Positions 12,637 to 14,948 of a stretch of DNA of 14,948 nucleotides are shown here, piece by piece. This DNA comes from JAFGOM01 sp964428385 (GTDB lineage Archaea > Halobacteriota > Methanomicrobia > Methanomicrobiales > Methanospirillaceae), in assembly GCA_964428385.1 (NCBI GenBank), contig CAYRYR010000068.1, positions 1 to 14,948 of the forward strand, read 5' to 3'. The notes beneath the pieces were generated by a model, which saw nothing but the letters and a program-made list of their open reading frames with translations, made no database searches and was not told where the DNA came from. Numbering within the stretch: the first letter of the stretch is position 1; every line of letters starts with the position of its first letter. Position numbers and translations under genes: made by a program.

Positions 12637-13239
12637 ATGAACGATACCTTATCTCTCACAAAAGATTTGACGTTACGCCCCCTGCTCTTTCGAGTCATTA
12701 TGCTCTCAGCAGGAATATTTTTCTTCTTCCTTATTGCCGGGTATGTATGTACTATCATGGATCCCTCCTTTGGAGCAGATATGCTTGCCCTTTTTGAGGA
12801 GATGGTTGCGGCACAGATACGTACTGACTCAGCCCCGCTCCTGGCATTCCAGATCTTTTTAAATAATCTTGAGATTTGTGTCATACTCTTTTTAGGAGGG
12901 GCTGCTTTTGGGATGCTTACTCTTCTCATCCTTGCAATAAACGGAATTACAATTGGTGCAATACTCGAAGTATTACGGCAGGAAGAAGGAAATGCGATGG
13001 TACTTGCGGCTATCATACCACACGGGATTTTTGAACTGCCGGCAGTCATTACATCAGCAGCGCTCGGGTTCATGCTTGGCCGGGCTATTATTAATGAATG
13101 GCAACAGGGGGGTGATGCTGCCCGCGCAGCCTATCCCCTTGGCCGGCTTTTTGTTCTGTATGTAGTGCCCTTTATCACGGTGGCGGCATGTATAGAGGCT
13201 TTTATCACACCAGCAGTCATACAGATGCTGGCATTGTAG
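12637..13239 (+). CDS. SpoIIM / DUF95 family membrane protein
   Basis: The 200 residues match the archaeal branch of the stage II sporulation protein M (DUF95) family. The organism does not sporulate and the archaeal role is unknown. Hydrophobic segments include VIMLSAGIFFFFLIAGYV near the N-terminus, ICVILFLGGAAFGMLTLLIL, AMVLAAIIPHGIFELPAVI and LFVLYVVPFITVAACIEAF. Family signatures are FLNNLEICV, INGITIGAI and the IPHGIFELPA motif. ATG 12637 (MNDTLSLTKD) is chosen; the frame extends to a TTG at 12625, adding four unlikely residues. No Shine-Dalgarno precedes it. It is separated from proS by 139 bp and from the DUF63 gene by 351 bp, so it is probably a single transcription unit. Confidence 0.87.
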   Translation: MNDTLSLTKDLTLRPLLFRVIMLSAGIFFFFLIAGYVCTIMDPSFGADMLALFEEMVAAQIRTDSAPLLAFQIFLNNLEICVILFLGGAAFGMLTLLILAINGITIGAILEVLRQEEGNAMVLAAIIPHGIFELPAVITSAALGFMLGRAIINEWQQGGDAARAAYPLGRLFVLYVVPFITVAACIEAFITPAVIQMLAL

Positions 13240-13284
13240 ACTAATGACAGGATTCTGTGAGATGGTAATGCCTAATGCCCGGCA

Positions 13285-13303
13285 GAGCGTTTGACGCGCG
13301 CTC
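13285..13303. repeat. GC-rich hairpin between SpoIIM gene and proS
   Basis: GAGCG (13285-13289) and CGCTC (13299-13303) can pair; an alternative register pairs GCGT with ACGC (13287-13297). It is unusually GC-rich for this gap but has no T-tract after it, so its role as terminator or operator is unproven. A 7-nt direct repeat TAATGCC x2 lies just upstream (near 13266-13279). Confidence 0.3.
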
Positions 13304-13340
13304 CATGAATTAACCTCTGTTTCACACCAACCCCAATTAG

Positions 13341-13373
13341 AAAATAATACATATACGCAATAATACATCGGAG
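13341..13373 (+). promoter_or_regulatory. proS promoter and ribosome-binding site
   Basis: An A/T-rich TATA-like stretch (AAAATAATACATATAC, 13341-13356) is followed by GGAG at 13370-13373, exactly 5 nt before the proS ATG at 13379. The spacing leaves only a very short leader. The Shine-Dalgarno is the better supported part. Confidence 0.5.
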
Positions 13374-13378
13374 AATAT

Positions 13379-14815
13379 ATGGAGGAAGACGCAGGTTCCC
13401 TTCCAAGGAAGGATTCATTTTCAGAATGGTACAATGAGATTCTCTGGCGTGCAGAAATCATGGATGTACGCTACCCGGTCAAGGGATTATATGTCTGGTT
13501 TCCGTATGGGTTTGGCATCAGAAAGCGGGTCTATGGTGTTTTAAGGGATCTTCTTGACCGTGATCATGAAGAGACGCTATTTCCCCTTCTGATCCCGGAA
13601 CATGAATTTATGAAAGAAGCTGAGCACATCAAGGGATTTGAAGAGGAAGTCTACTGGGTAACCCATGGCGGCACGACACCACTTGATGTGAAACTGGCTC
13701 TGCGTCCGACAAGTGAGACTGCTATCTATCCGATGTATGCTCTCTGGATACGATCTCATGCAGATCTGCCAATAAAACTATATCAGATTGTCAATACCTT
13801 CCGGTACGAGACCAAACATACACGACCGCTCATCAGGCTGCGTGAGATTACCTCGTTTAAAGAGGCACATACCGTCCATGCCACCTGGGACGAGGCTGAA
13901 GCGCAGGTTGAAGATGCAATTTCACGATATCAGGAATTTTATGAAACCCTCTGTATCCCTATCCTGATATCACGCCGTCCTGACTGGGATAAGTTTCCAG
14001 GGGCTGATTACACGATTGCAGTGGATACCATCATGCCTGACGGAAAGACGCTTCAGATAGGGACCGTCCACCACCTTGGAGATCACTTCTCAAAGACCTT
14101 TGATATGCGGTATGAGGATGTAAACGGCGAACAGCAACTCTGTTATCAGACCTGTTACGGGATATCAGAACGATGTATTGCAGCACTTCTCTCCCTTCAC
14201 GGGGATGATACAGGCCTTATCATTCCACCTCAGGTTGCCAATACTCAAATCGTCATTGTCCCCATCATTATGAAAAAGCGGGCCGATGAGGTACTTCAGG
14301 CTGCAGAGACCCTTCTAAACGAACTGAAAGAAGCAGGATTCCGGGTTGCTATTGATATCCGGGATATGCGGCCTGGTGCCAAGTACTATCACTGGGAGAT
14401 GCGTGGAGTGCCACTCAGGCTTGAACTCGGCCCCCGTGATATCGATAACGGGATGGTCATGAGTGTGAGTAGATATGGTAATAAATCTCAGATATCCCGG
14501 GATGATATCATCTCCGGTGTTCAGAATAAGATGAAAGAGATACACGACGAGATGGTACTCAGGGCAACCAGACATATGAAAGAGCATCTCTATTTCGTAG
14601 AGGATGTTACCGGGATGAAAGAAGCGGTCAGTTCCGGGGTTGCAGCTGTTCACTGGTGTGGGGACCGTGCATGTGCAGACCGGATGGAAGAAGAAACAGA
14701 TGCCAGTGTTCTTGGAACTGAGGTCAGATCAGATCTCATCGAGACAAAAGAGGGGTCCTGTATTATCTGTGGGAAACCGGGGTCTGTCGTGACGCTTGTC
14801 GGGCGGGCCTATTAA
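13379..14815 (+). CDS. proS: Prolyl-tRNA synthetase (archaeal/eukaryotic type)
   Basis: This class II synthetase charges tRNA-Pro in the cytosol. Its 478 residues are full length for the archaeal form, which lacks the bacterial editing insertion. Visible landmarks are LALRPTSETAIYPMY (106-120), motif 2 with FRYETKHTRPLIRLREI (141-157), the TVHHLGDHFSKTFD segment (229-242) and motif 3 GISERCIAALLSLHGDD (261-277). An anticodon-binding domain follows (about 285-395). The C-terminal zinc domain has ligands C427, C432, C461 and C464, and the chain ends in the family's terminal Tyr (GRAY). ATG 13379 is supported by GGAG 5 nt upstream. No missing catalytic residue was noted. It is followed by a T7 terminator, so it is probably monocistronic. 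Confidence 0.97.
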   Translation: MEEDAGSLPRKDSFSEWYNEILWRAEIMDVRYPVKGLYVWFPYGFGIRKRVYGVLRDLLDRDHEETLFPLLIPEHEFMKEAEHIKGFEEEVYWVTHGGTTPLDVKLALRPTSETAIYPMYALWIRSHADLPIKLYQIVNTFRYETKHTRPLIRLREITSFKEAHTVHATWDEAEAQVEDAISRYQEFYETLCIPILISRRPDWDKFPGADYTIAVDTIMPDGKTLQIGTVHHLGDHFSKTFDMRYEDVNGEQQLCYQTCYGISERCIAALLSLHGDDTGLIIPPQVANTQIVIVPIIMKKRADEVLQAAETLLNELKEAGFRVAIDIRDMRPGAKYYHWEMRGVPLRLELGPRDIDNGMVMSVSRYGNKSQISRDDIISGVQNKMKEIHDEMVLRATRHMKEHLYFVEDVTGMKEAVSSGVAAVHWCGDRACADRMEEETDASVLGTEVRSDLIETKEGSCIICGKPGSVVTLVGRAY

Positions 14816-14819
14816 CCCA

Positions 14820-14826
14820 TTTTTTT
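14820..14826 (+). terminator. Oligo-T terminator after proS
   Basis: Seven consecutive T begin 4 nt after the proS stop. The remaining ~120 bp to the window edge hold no gene I can support. Confidence 0.55.
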
Positions 14827-14948
14827 AGCAGGTTGCAGGGTAATAACAAGGTCTGCAGGATCTTTTTACCTTCTCATTCGGGGACTATGCACCGATTTTT
14901 ATGGATAGATAGAATAAGTGCTATTTCTCCTCCATCATGAAAAGAGAG

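Noticed and set aside
13285..13303. Intrinsic bacterial-type terminator between the SpoIIM gene and proS
   Set aside because: The stem is short, has alternative registers and lacks a following T-tract, so it is listed only as a hairpin.
14874..14948. Open minus-strand frame running off the right edge, and a plus-strand ATG at 14937
   Set aside because: Only 24 codons or 4 codons are visible; neither shows a motif, so no partial gene is called.

Overview
The window looks like chromosomal core sequence of a methanogenic euryarchaeon, most likely Methanomicrobiales and Methanospirillum-like; the genus is an inference from protein flavour and moderate, AT-leaning composition. The archaeal assignment is firm. 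It carries sn-glycerol-1-phosphate dehydrogenase, a geranylgeranyl reductase, eukaryote-type primase and GINS, aIF2-alpha, L44e, S27e, Nop10, an archaeal-type ProRS and several archaea-only families (UPF0058, UPF0179, DUF63).

Layout. (1) 2-631 (+) is the C-terminal ~95% of a TrkA-type K+ transport regulator, cut by the left edge. It converges on (2) 647-2028 (-), a two-gene unit: a 57-residue 2[4Fe-4S] ferredoxin, too short for routine ORF calling, translationally coupled to a geranylgeranyl reductase. (3) 2160-9228 (-) is a long, tightly packed run read as UPF0058, Elp3, PriS, Gins51, L44e, S27e, aIF2-alpha, Nop10, PAC2 and EndoQ-like PHP protein. It joins tRNA modification, replication, translation, pseudouridylation, a proteasome-assembly-chaperone relative and a DNA-repair-type nuclease. 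Several junctions are ATGA stop/start overlaps, and an internal TATA-like box precedes L44e. (4) 9464-10977 (-) holds G1P dehydrogenase followed by UPF0179. (5) 11443-14815 (+) holds a DUF63 membrane protein, a SpoIIM/DUF95 membrane protein and ProRS, each preceded by its own intergenic stretch.

Two enzymes of archaeal membrane-lipid synthesis occur here: G1PDH makes the glycerol phosphate backbone, and the reductase saturates the isoprenoid chains with the ferredoxin as probable electron donor. The rest is mainly information processing. I see no CRISPR array, tRNA, rRNA, intact mobile element or defence cassette.

The least explained DNA is non-coding: a nested inverted repeat and two phased short-repeat tracts (about 12.30-12.57 kb), and a possible long structured leader (9.23-9.44 kb). 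Among the proteins, the oddest points are a Nop10 lacking one expected zinc-ribbon cysteine and an EndoQ-like nuclease at the end of the translation operon. Several starts should be moved from the longest ORF to an internal ATG/GTG on Shine-Dalgarno evidence. I found no clear new multi-gene system; this is mostly an ordinary core region.
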